Shown one piece after another: positions 24,430 through 35,747 of a DNA stretch of 64,000 nt; position 1 is the first letter of the stretch; every line of letters starts with the position of its first letter. The DNA is from Cotesia glomerata (Eukaryota; Arthropoda; Insecta; Hymenoptera; Braconidae). The stretch lies in assembly GCF_020080835.1 (NCBI RefSeq), contig NC_058158.1, forward strand, positions 6,758,001-6,822,000, written 5' to 3'. Under the pieces are notes generated by a model. It saw nothing but the letters and a program-made list of their open reading frames with translations. It had not been told where the DNA came from and ran no database searches. Position numbers and translations under genes: made by a program.

Positions 24430-26111
24430 CTAGACGACCCGGTGAACTTCGTATCACCTACATATATTTGTGAAAAGTATAGTCAAAATTTAATACAAAA
24501 TTCTTATTTACATTCAATGCAACATAGTTATACACTTAATCAATTTAAAGCTTTTTGATGGACTACATTTTTTATCTATTTTTGCGGTGCGTAAATATAT
24601 AAAGATGATGGCTTTACGATTCACGAACACAGGACGTATAATTTCCCATGCACGAAATAGGGAAACTCCGATTTGATTCCGTAAATTTTCAACGACTGGC
24701 CTGGCGATTTATTTATGATCGTCAGTGCGGTTTGAACGTGAGATAGCTCGTCCCACATCTCATTAACTGGCATGACCTTAGTCAGGTTGTCTTCTCCTTG
24801 GTATTTTGAAACAATAACAATCAAAAAGTTCTTACGCACTGACAAACTGATAATAGATAAATAGATTTTATTAATCGGCTTGAAATTAATAATCAAGTGT
24901 TTGAAAAATGCATTCATTTTCAACCGTTACATTTCCGCAATCATAAAATCAATTAATTAGTTATGTGATTAGCAAAAATAACATGTATAAAAAATTCTTA
25001 GTCCGTTGACGGAATAACTACATGTCATGTTAAGTTTTGAAAACCTTACAATGACTTTTTCCCCGCTGCCAAAGAGACGATTATTCTAAGGAAATTTTTA
25101 TTAAATGTTATTGAAGTTTAATAGATATGTCCTTAATTTCATGTCTCAAAAAGTCTTAGTTTATGAACAAAAATATTTCTTACATTCTACTCACCACTCT
25201 GACACAACCTACATATCAATTGAATTATTACGAAATTCGTTTTTGGTTGAAATCTAATCATTGACTAAGAAAAATATTTAAATCGGTTGACCTTGAAGGC
25301 CATCCCTGTAATTTCCTGTATTTCTTGAGATTCTTTAAATTTTATATCTGTAGGAACTGTATTTGAAGAATATGAATTTTTTGACAATTATCACTTCCGC
25401 ACTCTTATGCGGGGGAAGAATTTCATAAGATCCTATTCGAGATGATGTCTACATTGTAAATAAAAGATTCCAACAAAACTTCGAGTCCATAAAAACTATC
25501 GATCGGAAATGAGAAATTTTCATGGCTAACGCCCCCGCAATCCCTTTTGAGGTTAGAATTTGATGAAATCCACTCTTAGCTGAACTTAACATCATACACG
25601 AAGATTCCTACTAAATTTGGAGTCTGTAGAAGTTACAGTTTGAAAATGAAAACTTAACATTCTAACACCCACCCCCGTAATCCTTATTAGGGGTGGGTTG
25701 TAAAATCCGCTCTTAGATCATTTCCGCATCACATATGAAAGACTCTACCTAAATTTGACGTCTGTAGGATCTACAATTTGAAAGTTAAAAATTTTCATTG
25801 TCAATATCCACCCCCGCAACTCCCTGTGGAGCGAGCTATCGTAAAATTCGTTCATAGATTATTTCTATATCTCTTACAAAAGATTCCTACCAAATTTGGG
25901 AACTATAGGAGCTATAGTTCAAAAACCGGAATAATTCATTGTTAACGCTCCCGCAATCCCCTTTGGGGGAAAATTTTTTAAGAATTTTTTTACATACAAA
26001 CCTTCTCCTAACAATTCTGACGATAACAAAAAAAAATTTAGCTCAATCGGTCCAGCCATTCTCAAGTGATGCGTGGACATACATGCGGCATTTTATTTTT
26101 ATTTATATAGA
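24430..26111 (-). mobile_element. Degenerate Helitron with helicase remnant
   Basis: Read on the minus strand the element starts TCTATATAAAT and ends in CTAG, inserted between A and T, as Helitrons do. Near its 3' side (plus 24624-24790) the minus strand still encodes the C-terminal part of a PIF1-type helicase: LTIINKSPGQSLKIYGIK followed by FVHGKLYVLCS, equivalent to the family's TINKSQGQ...HGQLYVA.SR motif. The frame is short and the Rep and earlier helicase motifs are gone. Most of the remainder is a series of diverged CCCCCGCAA-type repeats. A related copy lies at 41021-42951. Confidence 0.75.
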
Positions 26112-27006
26112 TTAAAAAAATGAAGAGATTGGAATAAATTTAAATACAAATAAATTTCTTTTTAATAAACAAGATTCTTTGAGGTCGTAGAAATTTATAT
26201 ATACCTTACAAAATTGTAAAGAGAAAAAAGCTGTTACCAGCAAAAATATTAATGAATAAATAATTTACATTAATTAATTAAAATTTAAAATTTATTCTCG
26301 AAGAAAAATGCAAGAGACAATATTATCATACGCAATAGATACAAAATCATAATTATCGTAAATTAATTGAAATGTCACTGTTATTGGCGCAAATGGTAAC
26401 CATACGCTAATTACCCCACAGCAGCGTTGAAATATTATGTGAAGTCTCGTAGGTGTAATTGATGTACAGTTTCAACAAATCATATTCACATTTTGTATTC
26501 CGTTTAATTTATTCCATGATAATTTTACATTTCATTTTAATTCTAAAATAGTAACAAGTAATTTATATGTAATTGTCATGTTAATTTTGTCGGCAATATA
26601 TATAGCCACAAAATAATACTCAATTTGGAATAAAAAATTTTTAAAACTTTTATTAATTTTATTTTTAAAAAAGTTATTTCTCATTGCCTAATTAATTATT
26701 AATATTTGTTAAATTATTTACACATGATCTAATTATTGTAACGCATGAATGATCACGAAGTTATTGTTGCATAACTTCATTGTTTTATACGTAAATTATT
26801 TAATACTTAATCAGATACTCTGAATAATTGAAAACTGTTGATTAGTTAAAATTATTTTAACCCGCTTAGTTAACGTGTAATATAAAATTTTTCGAAAAAA
26901 ATTAGTTTGATTACGGTAGTATTGCACTAAATTTTTTTGGGGTGTTTAATCTTCAATAATTAGATTAATTAGGACGTTATATTAGCTTAGTATTATTTAT
27001 ATTTAT

Positions 27007-27046
27007 CTAGTGCTAGAAATTTGAATAGCGCGCTACGCGCGCGCCT
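27007..27046 (-). mobile_element. Helitron-like 3' terminus
   Basis: On the minus strand a strong GC hairpin (GCGCGCGTAGCGCGC) is followed by an AT stretch and two CTAG motifs (27013-27016 and 27007-27010). This fits a Helitron end, although the spacing from hairpin to CTAG is long and no matching 5' end is evident. Confidence 0.35.
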
Positions 27047-27607
27047 AAATTTTAACCATTAATGAATCGTGGCCCGTTTTTTGCGAGTTTCGACCTTTGA
27101 CTAACTTAGGTATTATTTCTAAGCTTGTGATTCTTAATTTAATTACTTTTATCGAAAAATTTATGTATTTTAAGTGGAAGTAGATTTCTTTCAACTAAAC
27201 TTTTTGAATTTTCAAGCAGTCAACTTCAAACTATGATTGAAGGGGTAAAAATTAAAAGTAAAAAATCTAACAATCTTATCAGCTTTACAGCGAAATTCCT
27301 TATAATAATTTTATTTTTATAAATTAAGTTAATTTTTTCATCAATGTAGAAATTAAGAAAAATATTAATTTTTGTTTTCAAAAAAAAACTTAGTAAGATT
27401 TTAATAATTTATCTGGAAATATTTTAATAATTATTTATTTATTTATATTAGATTATATTTAGATGATATATTAAAGGGTTGGAAAATGTAAATATAATTT
27501 CTGATAATAAAAAAAGTTACATTACGCATGATTTACGTTTACGTGTTAACCCATGGAATATCTGCGGTCTTCTCCCCCAACCCCTACAGAGGGTTGTATG
27601 GATACGC

Positions 27608-27615
27608 TATATAAA
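27608..27615 (+). promoter_or_regulatory. TATA box, possible promoter of the neuropeptide gene
   Basis: TATATAAA lies in a locally GC-richer block (27535-27690) on the coding strand, upstream of the neuropeptide precursor. The coding exon at 29008 begins exactly at a splice acceptor, so a separate 5' UTR exon is needed somewhere upstream. Linking this TATA box to it is inference. Confidence 0.3.
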
Positions 27616-29007
27616 GCGTCGCGACGCTGACAGAACGTCAGAAATTCAACATACCTCAACTGAGTCGGTTAATATTTGTGAATAGTCTCTATTTATACGA
27701 GAAAATATCTAATAATTACTTGCAAAAGTTATTTGATATAAAATATAGTTTCAAAATAATTTGGTGAACTATTTTATTAATAAACAATTCAGTGAGTGTT
27801 CATCAACTATCACTTCTTTGGTTTGATTCTTATTCAAGGTAAATTTAATTTTGATATTTGATCACTAAAGTTTACTCTCATTACATATTATTAATATCAA
27901 ATTGCTAATAATCCGCTTTAACATCTTAAATAACGTCCAGTGATAAATTATATAGTCCAGCGATATTATATAGTTCTCGAGCAACAAGTTTCCGATCAGT
28001 GTAATAGAAACCCGATAAACGTTTCTGCAAGTTGTAGAAGAGTTTGCACTCAATTAATTTATTTTTTTTGCTACTACTTTTTCTTCATTTATTTTTATTG
28101 CTTAATTAAGAATTAAAACTTATTTTATTTAAATATAATTAAAGCTAGAAAAAATTTTTAATTCATGTTTAAAGTGTGAAAAAAATTCTTATTCATAATC
28201 ATCGTGAAGATTAAAATTGTTATGAATATTTTCGTTCGTGGTTACTTCAATTACAAAAATATAACATTATATTTTTATTATATTGAAAAATCCATTTTAT
28301 GTGATTTAAAAATTAATAACTTCATTACAAAGTTCAATTTTTAATAGTTTCTTTTTTTTTTTAAATCGTATGTTATCTTTTATCAGTTTGAATTTATCTG
28401 AAATGTTTTTGTTTGTGTGAAAAATAAATTGACCAAAAAGTTTCTATCAAAATCAATTATTAAATTTCAAAAATCTTAAACATTTTAATAATTTTTTACA
28501 TTTATGTTCATTATATTTTTAATAATTTTTAATTTTAAAAAATTCTTATGAAATAAAAAAAAACAATCGATTGAAAAATTTCGTTCAATTTATGAAAAAA
28601 AAAAAAAAATATTTTTTTAATAAAATTTTATTTAATAATTCTATAAATTTTGCATTTTTTGTACTAAAATAAAATGACATTAAAAAGATATGATCTAAAT
28701 AAAATCTAAAAATAATTCAATAAATAATCAAACAAAAAAAAAAGCTAGCAACAGAAATTAAAAAACAGTAAACAATGAAATTACAATAGATAGAGAGATA
28801 AATCTGGATCAAGGTCCACCAACGGAATCAGATACAGAAGGACATTTGAGTTGGAACGATCAATGGACTATCTTCGCTACCCTCTTCTCGGCAATTGCCA
28901 GTCAATCTAGCCGTCGAATCCCACAATCTGACCCTCACACACAATAAATGTCACCACAAAATTCTCGGAGTTAGTTAAATGTTCAGTAATGAAATTTTGT
29001 GTTTCAG

Positions 29008-31861
29008 ATGTGGCTTAGTTTCTCTCTGCTCGCGACTCTAATAAACGTAGGAGTATCGTTAAGCGAATCTGCGGAGTACGAGCAAAACGAGCTGTTATCA
29101 CCTTCAGTGAATAGAAACCAAAACAATGCGTTCATAAATAATAAAAATGAATTGCCTACAAAACTCAAACAAAGAGCTTTTGAAAAAATAAAGGATCATT
29201 CAAACTGGGACAAATTTAATTATAAAGTTGATCAAAACCTTCGGAGCATCCCTGCTAATACAGAACCACTCGATGACACAATATTCGATTATTTAGGTAT
29301 GTAAAAGTTTAACTCACTCTTAAAGAAACTTGGACGCGTTATTAGTACAAACTATTATTATAAAATATTTCGATGTAAGAAATTCAATTTTTTTACTCGG
29401 CTTTTGTGCAGTATTAAATTTTAAACTCACTATAAAAATTTAGTAAACTTTCTTGAGCATTTTTACATATCATACACTGATAGAAGGATTTATTTGTATT
29501 AAAAAATATTTGTTAATAGTTAACAAATCATTTATTAGAGACCACTTTTTAATATTAAACAAATATTTCTTAATATTTAAAATGATTTATTTGTATTTAA
29601 TAAATCTGATATCCATTTATTAAATATTAATAAATCTTTTTAAATACTAAGAAATATTTGTTAAGAACTAAAAAGTGGCCTCTAATAAATGATTTGTTAA
29701 ATACTAACAAATATTTTTAACTATAAACAAATCCTTTTATCAGTGTACTATAATCTTCAACGTACAAACAATAAACATGGAAGTTGGAATTATTCATTAT
29801 TATATTTTAAAATTTAGACATTTAAGTATTTATTATTATTTGAATAGTATTTATTATAAATCAATTATTATTCAGTTTAGTTTAGTTTTTTCCGTGTACG
29901 GACATCCACGGAGAACTTTTTTTTTATTCATTTTTTATTTCCTGTAAAAAAGTTGAGGTTAAATGTCAAATATTTCAAAGAAAAGTATATTGTGTTTATG
30001 ACCCAAGCTGCGGGAAGAACGATAAATCCTGCAGCCGCATAAAATATAATAACAAGCGTCGGGTAGTAACGTTCATTCAAGAGACTTAAAAACACAATAC
30101 GAGCTTCAAGCCTGATGGTAACCTTATTGACAGAGCTTTAATGGTCCCTTTGATAAGCTTTCATTGATGTAATATCCTGCTAGAAATATCCTGCTTCGCT
30201 CTAAATAGCTGAGTACGCACTATCAAAGATGTGTACTTTTATGATAATTAATTAAAATATTTAAATTGCTAGCGATGAGTGTTTTAATGAAGCCACGTAT
30301 TTTTGATGAGAGAAATCCTTTAGAAAAATTAATGGGAAAAATTTTTTTCCAATTACGCCCTTTTGGTTTTAAAAAAAAAAAAATTTTTAAGCCCAAAGGG
30401 CGTATATAAAAAAAATTTTATTTATATTTTCTGGCTTTCTGCTAAAAAAATTAAACTTCTGGTTATAAACTTTTTGAACTTCCGGTTATAAAATGATTTT
30501 TTTTTTTTAATTCAATTGGGCGTAGCTTAAAAAAATTGTATTTCTCGTTTTTTCGAAGAATAAATCTTTCTTTTTTTTTATTTCTATATTTATTGATATT
30601 GTATAGATTTTTTGCACGCCTCATAGCGCGAAGCGCGTGAGGTTGTGCTTTATACTCGACTAGTCAAGGTCAAGCAATTTTGTGATCTTTAAATGCCTCT
30701 ATCCCAATCATATTACACTTATACAATGATATAAGTAGATGTACACCGGAAAAACACTTAAATTAAACCATCTTTTACTTTCTAAAATCATTTCATGTTG
30801 CTATTTTGGAAAAAAAAAACGTTTTGAAAAAAATTTTACATGAACGTCCAGATGTCACCCCATTTAGGATGTACCAACGATTACTCCCGAACAAATTGAT
30901 ATTTCAAGACCGGACCTTTTTTATTAGTTTAAGAATTCGATTAACTGGGTCCGTATTTCATATCAGTGGTCTAGTTTATGTATTTTTTTTTTAATTGAAT
31001 TTTTATTAAAATTCACTATCACTACGCGATACAACCGTACAAAGCCAAACGAACTTTTCTTATTTGTCACGTGGAAACTATGGCGCCACTTGATCAAGCT
31101 AGATTTTTTTAGACTGCGTGCGCATATGACAAGAAAAAAGGGCGCCGATATTTAAAAAAAAAATATAAAATACTCTGTAAGAAACTACTTAATTATAATT
31201 TTTTTTTTTTTAATCAATTACACAATTAATTTTTTTCTTAAAAAATGAATGAGCGTCATGAGGCGTGCACTTTTGGATTTTCCAAACTTTTTTTTTAATT
31301 TATCTAATTTATCGATTTAATAATATCCACAGAGTAGTATTGATAATACTGATGAATAATTATTTATTTTTCATTACTGCAGATGAATTACAAACAGACG
31401 AGCTGGATGAGGCGACATTAAATCAACTGTCAAACTATCTGTCATCACTTCTTTCCCAGCCGATATGGAACACACCGTTAGTTATCGTTGAGGACCCGCT
31501 GCTGCTTGACGAGGCAGAAGACTCAAGTGAGCTTGACATGATGCCTTCTGTTAACAAGAGATCAAGATATTATCGCCGCTATCCGTGGAAGCGTCAACAC
31601 TCGAGGTAATTTATTGTTATTACTGAACAAATAAAAAAAAATACACTGTTAAAAAAAAAAAAAATTAACAGGCCTGGAAATTCACTCGACTACGAATCAT
31701 TGCACCTATGCACACCCTCCCGAAACGATATCTATCAACTGTTGGTAGCTCTTCACCAAGTACGCAACGGAGAAAAACAAGCGACTGTTAACTTCTGCAA
31801 ACGCCGTCGACCTGTCAGCAAAGTCTTCACCAGCATTCGATTCCTCGGACGAAGGAAGTAA
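29008..31861 (+). CDS. Neuropeptide precursor, RFLamide-like
   Basis: Exons 29008-29296, 31383-31605 and 31672-31861 join in phase to 233 residues. The first exon starts at an ATG directly after a TTTCAG acceptor, and residues 1-20 (MWLSFSLLATLINVGVSLSE) form a secretion signal. After an acidic middle, dibasic sites appear at NKR and WKR. Then comes a segment with two cysteines (C184 and C213, 28 residues apart), a KRRR site (214-217), and the C-terminal end PVSKVFTSIRFL-G-RRK. The Gly before basic residues is an amidation signal, so the predicted mature peptide is a 12-residue IRFL-amide. This architecture fits the insect RFLamide precursors as I remember them, but I could not compare. An AATAAA lies at 31978-31983. 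The first coding intron is 2.1 kb and carries a MITE and a Helitron-like end. Confidence 0.68.
29475..29745. mobile_element. 271-bp palindromic MITE, copy 1
   Basis: The ends CACTGATAGAAGGATTTATTTGT and its near-exact inverse close a 271-bp foldback flanked by TA. The interior consists of ATTTGTTAA-type repeats mirrored about the centre. A second copy of the same length and high similarity is at 41580-41850, and a fragment starting TTGATAGAAGGATTT lies near 38810. This copy sits in the first coding intron of the neuropeptide gene. Confidence 0.85.
30360..30415. repeat. Short inverted repeat around a poly-A/T core
   Basis: ACGCCCTTTTGG and CCCAAAGGGCGT face each other across an A/T-run in the first coding intron of the neuropeptide gene. 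It is a small foldback of unknown origin. Confidence 0.45.
30615..30663 (+). mobile_element. Helitron-like 3' terminus
   Basis: A hairpin-forming stretch (CGCCTCATAGCGCGAAGCGCG then TGAGG) is followed by TTGTGCTTTATACTCGACTAG and T. A hairpin then CTAG before T is the Helitron 3' signature. The 5' TC end was not located. A related GTCATGAGGCGTGCAC string occurs at 31255-31270. Confidence 0.4.
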
Positions 31862-32051
31862 TTGGTTTATCTATTATTGATTAATTTAATCAGAAAAGTA
31901 AACTCTTCTCTTAGCTCGATAATCGCAGCTCAAATTGTCCGTTTATTTAACTTTAATAATCTTTTTATTTATTTTTAAATAAAAGTATACCTAACAGCAG
32001 AGACAAATCAATTTTATTTATTTTTAATAATTATTAATTAGTTGTTTATTC

Positions 32052-32104
<53 letters not shown>

Positions 32105-32733
32105 CTGTGCAATAACAAATATTTTTGTAAACTTCTACATTAAATTTTACACTGGATTTTATCATTGATAAATCTATAGTGTATGTCTGAAATAATTCTA
32201 TCTGAAATAAAAAAATATCTTCACAGACAATGAAATAATTATTTAAAATGGTTATAATAAAATGATGATATTTAATATAAATAATCCGTACCTCTGTAAA
32301 TGTGCCAATAAGTGTTAAGTAATGAAAATATGATAATTGATCGAAATAACTAATTATTTATTTATATAAATCTCAAAAAACTAATATAATTATTTATCTT
32401 TATGTAATTAAATAATAAACGTTAATGGCATTATTGAATTTTTGATTAGTTTCATTTATTTATTACAATTATAACAATAATTAAGTATAAAATAAGTTTT
32501 AAAAAAATATAAACTCTTAATTGCACGGAAAAACGCTTGAAAAATTACAGTTTTAAATGATTTTATAAATTTTAAGTTTAATTTAATTTTCAATGTATTT
32601 TTTTATTAAAACTCAAACTATATTAATTCACTAGGTACTATAATTTTCTCCGCATTTTCCATATTCAAGTTTAATAATATTAATAACGACAGAGTATATA
32701 TTTGATTATCATGCCAATTAATTGACACATTGA
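31862..32733. other. Convergent spacer between neuropeptide and CUB genes
   Basis: It holds the 3' UTRs of two convergent genes, an AATAAA for the plus-strand gene at 31978-31983, and an ATT microsatellite at about 32055-32103. No other coding or repeat structure is visible. Confidence 0.6.
32055..32103. repeat. ATT microsatellite
   Basis: Uninterrupted TTA/ATT triplets for about 48 bases in the spacer between two converging genes. Confidence 0.9.
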
Positions 32734-35700
32734 TTATCCAAGCGTACATGAAACTTGTGAGAATGCGATGTTAAAGCCTCTTGCTGTACCATATGAATCC
32801 GTGACGAATCTTACGTCAATTATGTCGCTACGTGGAAAACTCAGGAGCGCTAAAAATACAATTTTATTATTTAATTATAATAAATACAATTTACCATTGT
32901 TACTGTAATTGTTCTTATTTATTTAATATTAAAGTGGATCGGATATTACGACAATGTAAAAATGAAAAGCTGCATTTCTATTACGTTGTTAATCGATACT
33001 AAGTACATATGAAATAATTATTAAGAAATAAAATCTAACGAAGAGTTTTTGAAGAATTAATTATTAAAAATTAGACATTTAATATGCAGTCTTTAATAAA
33101 TGCTAGCCGAATACATTAATTATATAAAATTTCATCGAATTTACTAGAGATAAAAAATTAAAAAACTTTTATTTACATTAATCGCTTCTCGTGAATTTTT
33201 TTCAAAATTAAAAAAAAATATTCTGACGGAGATCTTGATTAAATTTTTAATAAAAAAAATTTTCTTACTTTTGCTTCCAGCAACAGATCGTCCGCAATAT
33301 CTAGTGAATTGGTTTCCAAAAATCACGAAATCTTTGATGCAATTGAGACTGTTCTCCAAATCAAAGTCTAAAATAGACATCTGAAGTCTGCAGTGGTTTG
33401 GCGCGCGGACAAATCGGTAGCAAACGTTCAAATTATTTTGATAATCCGACGGGTACAGCGGTGACGATATTATTCCCTCTTTAAAACTAACTAGCTTGCA
33501 TTTCCCAGAGGGGGCTCCGTTTCCTGAGTTTGGATAATTTGGGACCACTGGCACTGGCGGTACGTCGATATTTTCATTATTGTTCGGATAATTTGGTCCT
33601 GGGGGCAAATATCCGGGATTTGTCGGTGGATTTATGGGCCCAGGTAAATTGTTCGTCGGTAAACAATTAATATTCGCGGGCAAACAATTATTTTGTGGCA
33701 AGCAATTGTTATTCGGTGGCAAACAATTATTATTTTGAGGCAAACAATTATTATTCGGAGGCAAGCAACCATTATTTCCGCCATTCGGATCCAATACCAC
33801 CCCGGGAAGTCCATTTCCATTGTTCCAAAAACATCTAGCTCCTCTTGCATAAACTTCTTTGCTCGCTACCGTCCAGCTCGCGAAATTTAACGCCAAACAA
33901 GCTACATGAGACACAAATCCGTGGACAACATTGTCTATTTCTCGGTGACCTGGTACGTGTTCATTGAAAACAATGTTTGGCTTTGGGTAAAAGTACCCCA
34001 ACTCCCGCTTCGTCCTTCCTATGCTCAAAATTTCTGTTTTCGTCAAATTTTCCGCGGACTTTTTGCTACGGGACAAGTATGGGTAATTATTGTAAGGCCC
34101 TGAAGAAAATTCCTGCGTGACTTCAAGGACAAACCCACCAAATTTGGTCCTTGGATACCCGCTGTAGTGCACGCGAATAAATTTAGGCTGATAATTGAAG
34201 ACATTAATCACTAAAGACAATCCCGTTTTGCAGCCGCAGTATTTTCTACCGTCAATTTCGACGAATCCATTTGCGCAATAAGCCTCATCGAGTCCATGGT
34301 TGAAATACTTAAAGTTAATTCGCAATCTGCATGCATTAGGTAGTGGGTTTATTGTGTAAATACAATCGTAGTAATTAGACGAGTAGAACGTTGACGGAAA
34401 ACCGGGGCTTGTTATCAGAAACCTTGGGGAGTTGTACTGGTTGTTGCAGCATTGACGAACTTCTGGCGCGCCCACGATGTTTGTTGACGGAATGAAATTG
34501 TTATTATTATTGTTATTGATATTACTATTAATAATATTAACATTATCGTCAAAGTTTGGTCGTGGAGTAATTAAAAATGGGTCACGGAAGCCGTTATCGT
34601 TGTAATTAATGTCAGTGGGGTTGAACGGGACATTAGCAATCGGTGGTGGCGGAATTGGTGATCCAGGAGCGCCATAAGTTGTCGCAGGATACGAATTTAT
34701 TCCCGGTGAAACAACACTAGGATAATTGTCGTCAAATACAGGTGGGTTGTCAAACGGCTGTTCAGATAATGGGTTTCCAATATTGGGAATATTTACTTTA
34801 CCATCGCAATCAATATTATCTCTTTCTATTTCTGACACTTCACCCGTCTGAATTTGCGCCGGCGAGAAGCCCGGCAATGGCGCGTAGGGCTTTCCCGCTG
34901 GTACACCGTATGAATTGTATGGCACTATCAACTTTTCATTAACTTTTCTGTTATTATCAACACTGCTTTTTGACTTTGTCAACTTGGTTAAGTTCTGTAT
35001 GTTTGTATAATACGCACTTTCTGGCTTTGGAAGCGACTCGAGGGTGGATGGTGTCAATTTTTCACTCCTATCACCGGAGTATAATTCCGGAGCTTCGTAA
35101 AAGTAGGCGGTTACTTTTGGAGATACTCCTATATTATTGATTGATTTAACATCTTTCGTACTGAACACGTTGTTTGATCGGTAAACTGGGTACACTTTTT
35201 CGTAATCGATGCTCGGGTGGTTGGTAACAGATTCCGCAAATTTGGTCGTAGGTTGTTTAGGCGTGACTTTGTGCAGAGAATTTGGAGATGTTAAACATGG
35301 CAATGTTGTGATGAGCAGCTTGAATCCCTTGTCAGAGCCGTTGTCACTATGGAATCGAAGTTTCAGAGTGTTATTTTTGCTGGAGAAACTCTTAACTCCC
35401 ATGACACTGCCGCAAAAAAAGCTGCGGTCGTCAATGCTGAGATAATCTTGCTGGCAATTTTTGGACGAACGCAGGGTGAAGTTCAAAAACTGCACGTGAA
35501 ATATTTGATTGCACTTGGCGAACGGGCTGCCGTGTAACTCGTAAACACAGTCTTGATTCTCTGAGTAATTATTAGGGTAATTTGGACTTGTTATGGTGTA
35601 CTGGTACCCGGTAAACTCTCCTCCGCAAGTGTCAAAATTCTCTAATCGCGACAGAATAACTTCGGACGCGTGTATATTATTGATTAAGAAAATTAATGAG

Positions 35701-35747
35701 AGGAATATCAACAATGATAGATTGAATATCTTTTTTCTCGGTGACAT
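32734..35747 (-). CDS. Secreted three-CUB-domain protein
   Basis: Two exons: 35747-33269 and 32849-32734, joined in phase to 864 residues. A signal peptide covers about residues 1-27 (hydrophobic LSLLIFLSLIFLI). CUB1 is 41-151 (Cys41, Cys67, Cys79 region, SPNYPNNY, CGSVMG, GFKLLI). A low-complexity Pro/Asn linker follows, then CUB2 at about 433-548 (ITSPGFPSTF, GGFVLEV), a possible furin site KREL near 580-583, a Cys-containing segment, and a tandem NNNCLPQ-type repeat at about 659-698. CUB3 starts near 750 and would be incomplete in the single long frame. The short second exon, found after a TTTTTAG acceptor, supplies the missing strands (VRFVTD...GFNIAFSQVSC). CUB modules bind proteins or glycans outside cells; I cannot name the partner or an ortholog. 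Confidence 0.88.

Larger units (their letters stand above)
23835..29007. other. Spacer with Helitron and candidate upstream exon region
   Basis: It starts with the 3' UTR of the 14149 gene (AATAAA at 24287-24292). Then come the Helitron at 24430-26111, a Helitron-like end at 27007-27046, a less AT-rich block at 27535-27690 with a TATA box, and another at 28790-28960 that may be a 5' UTR exon of the neuropeptide gene. The remainder is AT-rich without visible genes. Confidence 0.5.

Noticed and set aside
24621..24923. 100-codon minus-strand frame as an independent gene
   Set aside because: Only its C-terminal part has meaning, as the end of the Helitron helicase; it is a remnant without the rest of the protein.
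33144..33268. C-terminal extension of the CUB protein in the long frame
   Set aside because: The residues after GSK are Lys/Phe/Ile-rich intronic translation; a GTAAGA donor and a downstream exon completing the CUB fold explain it better.
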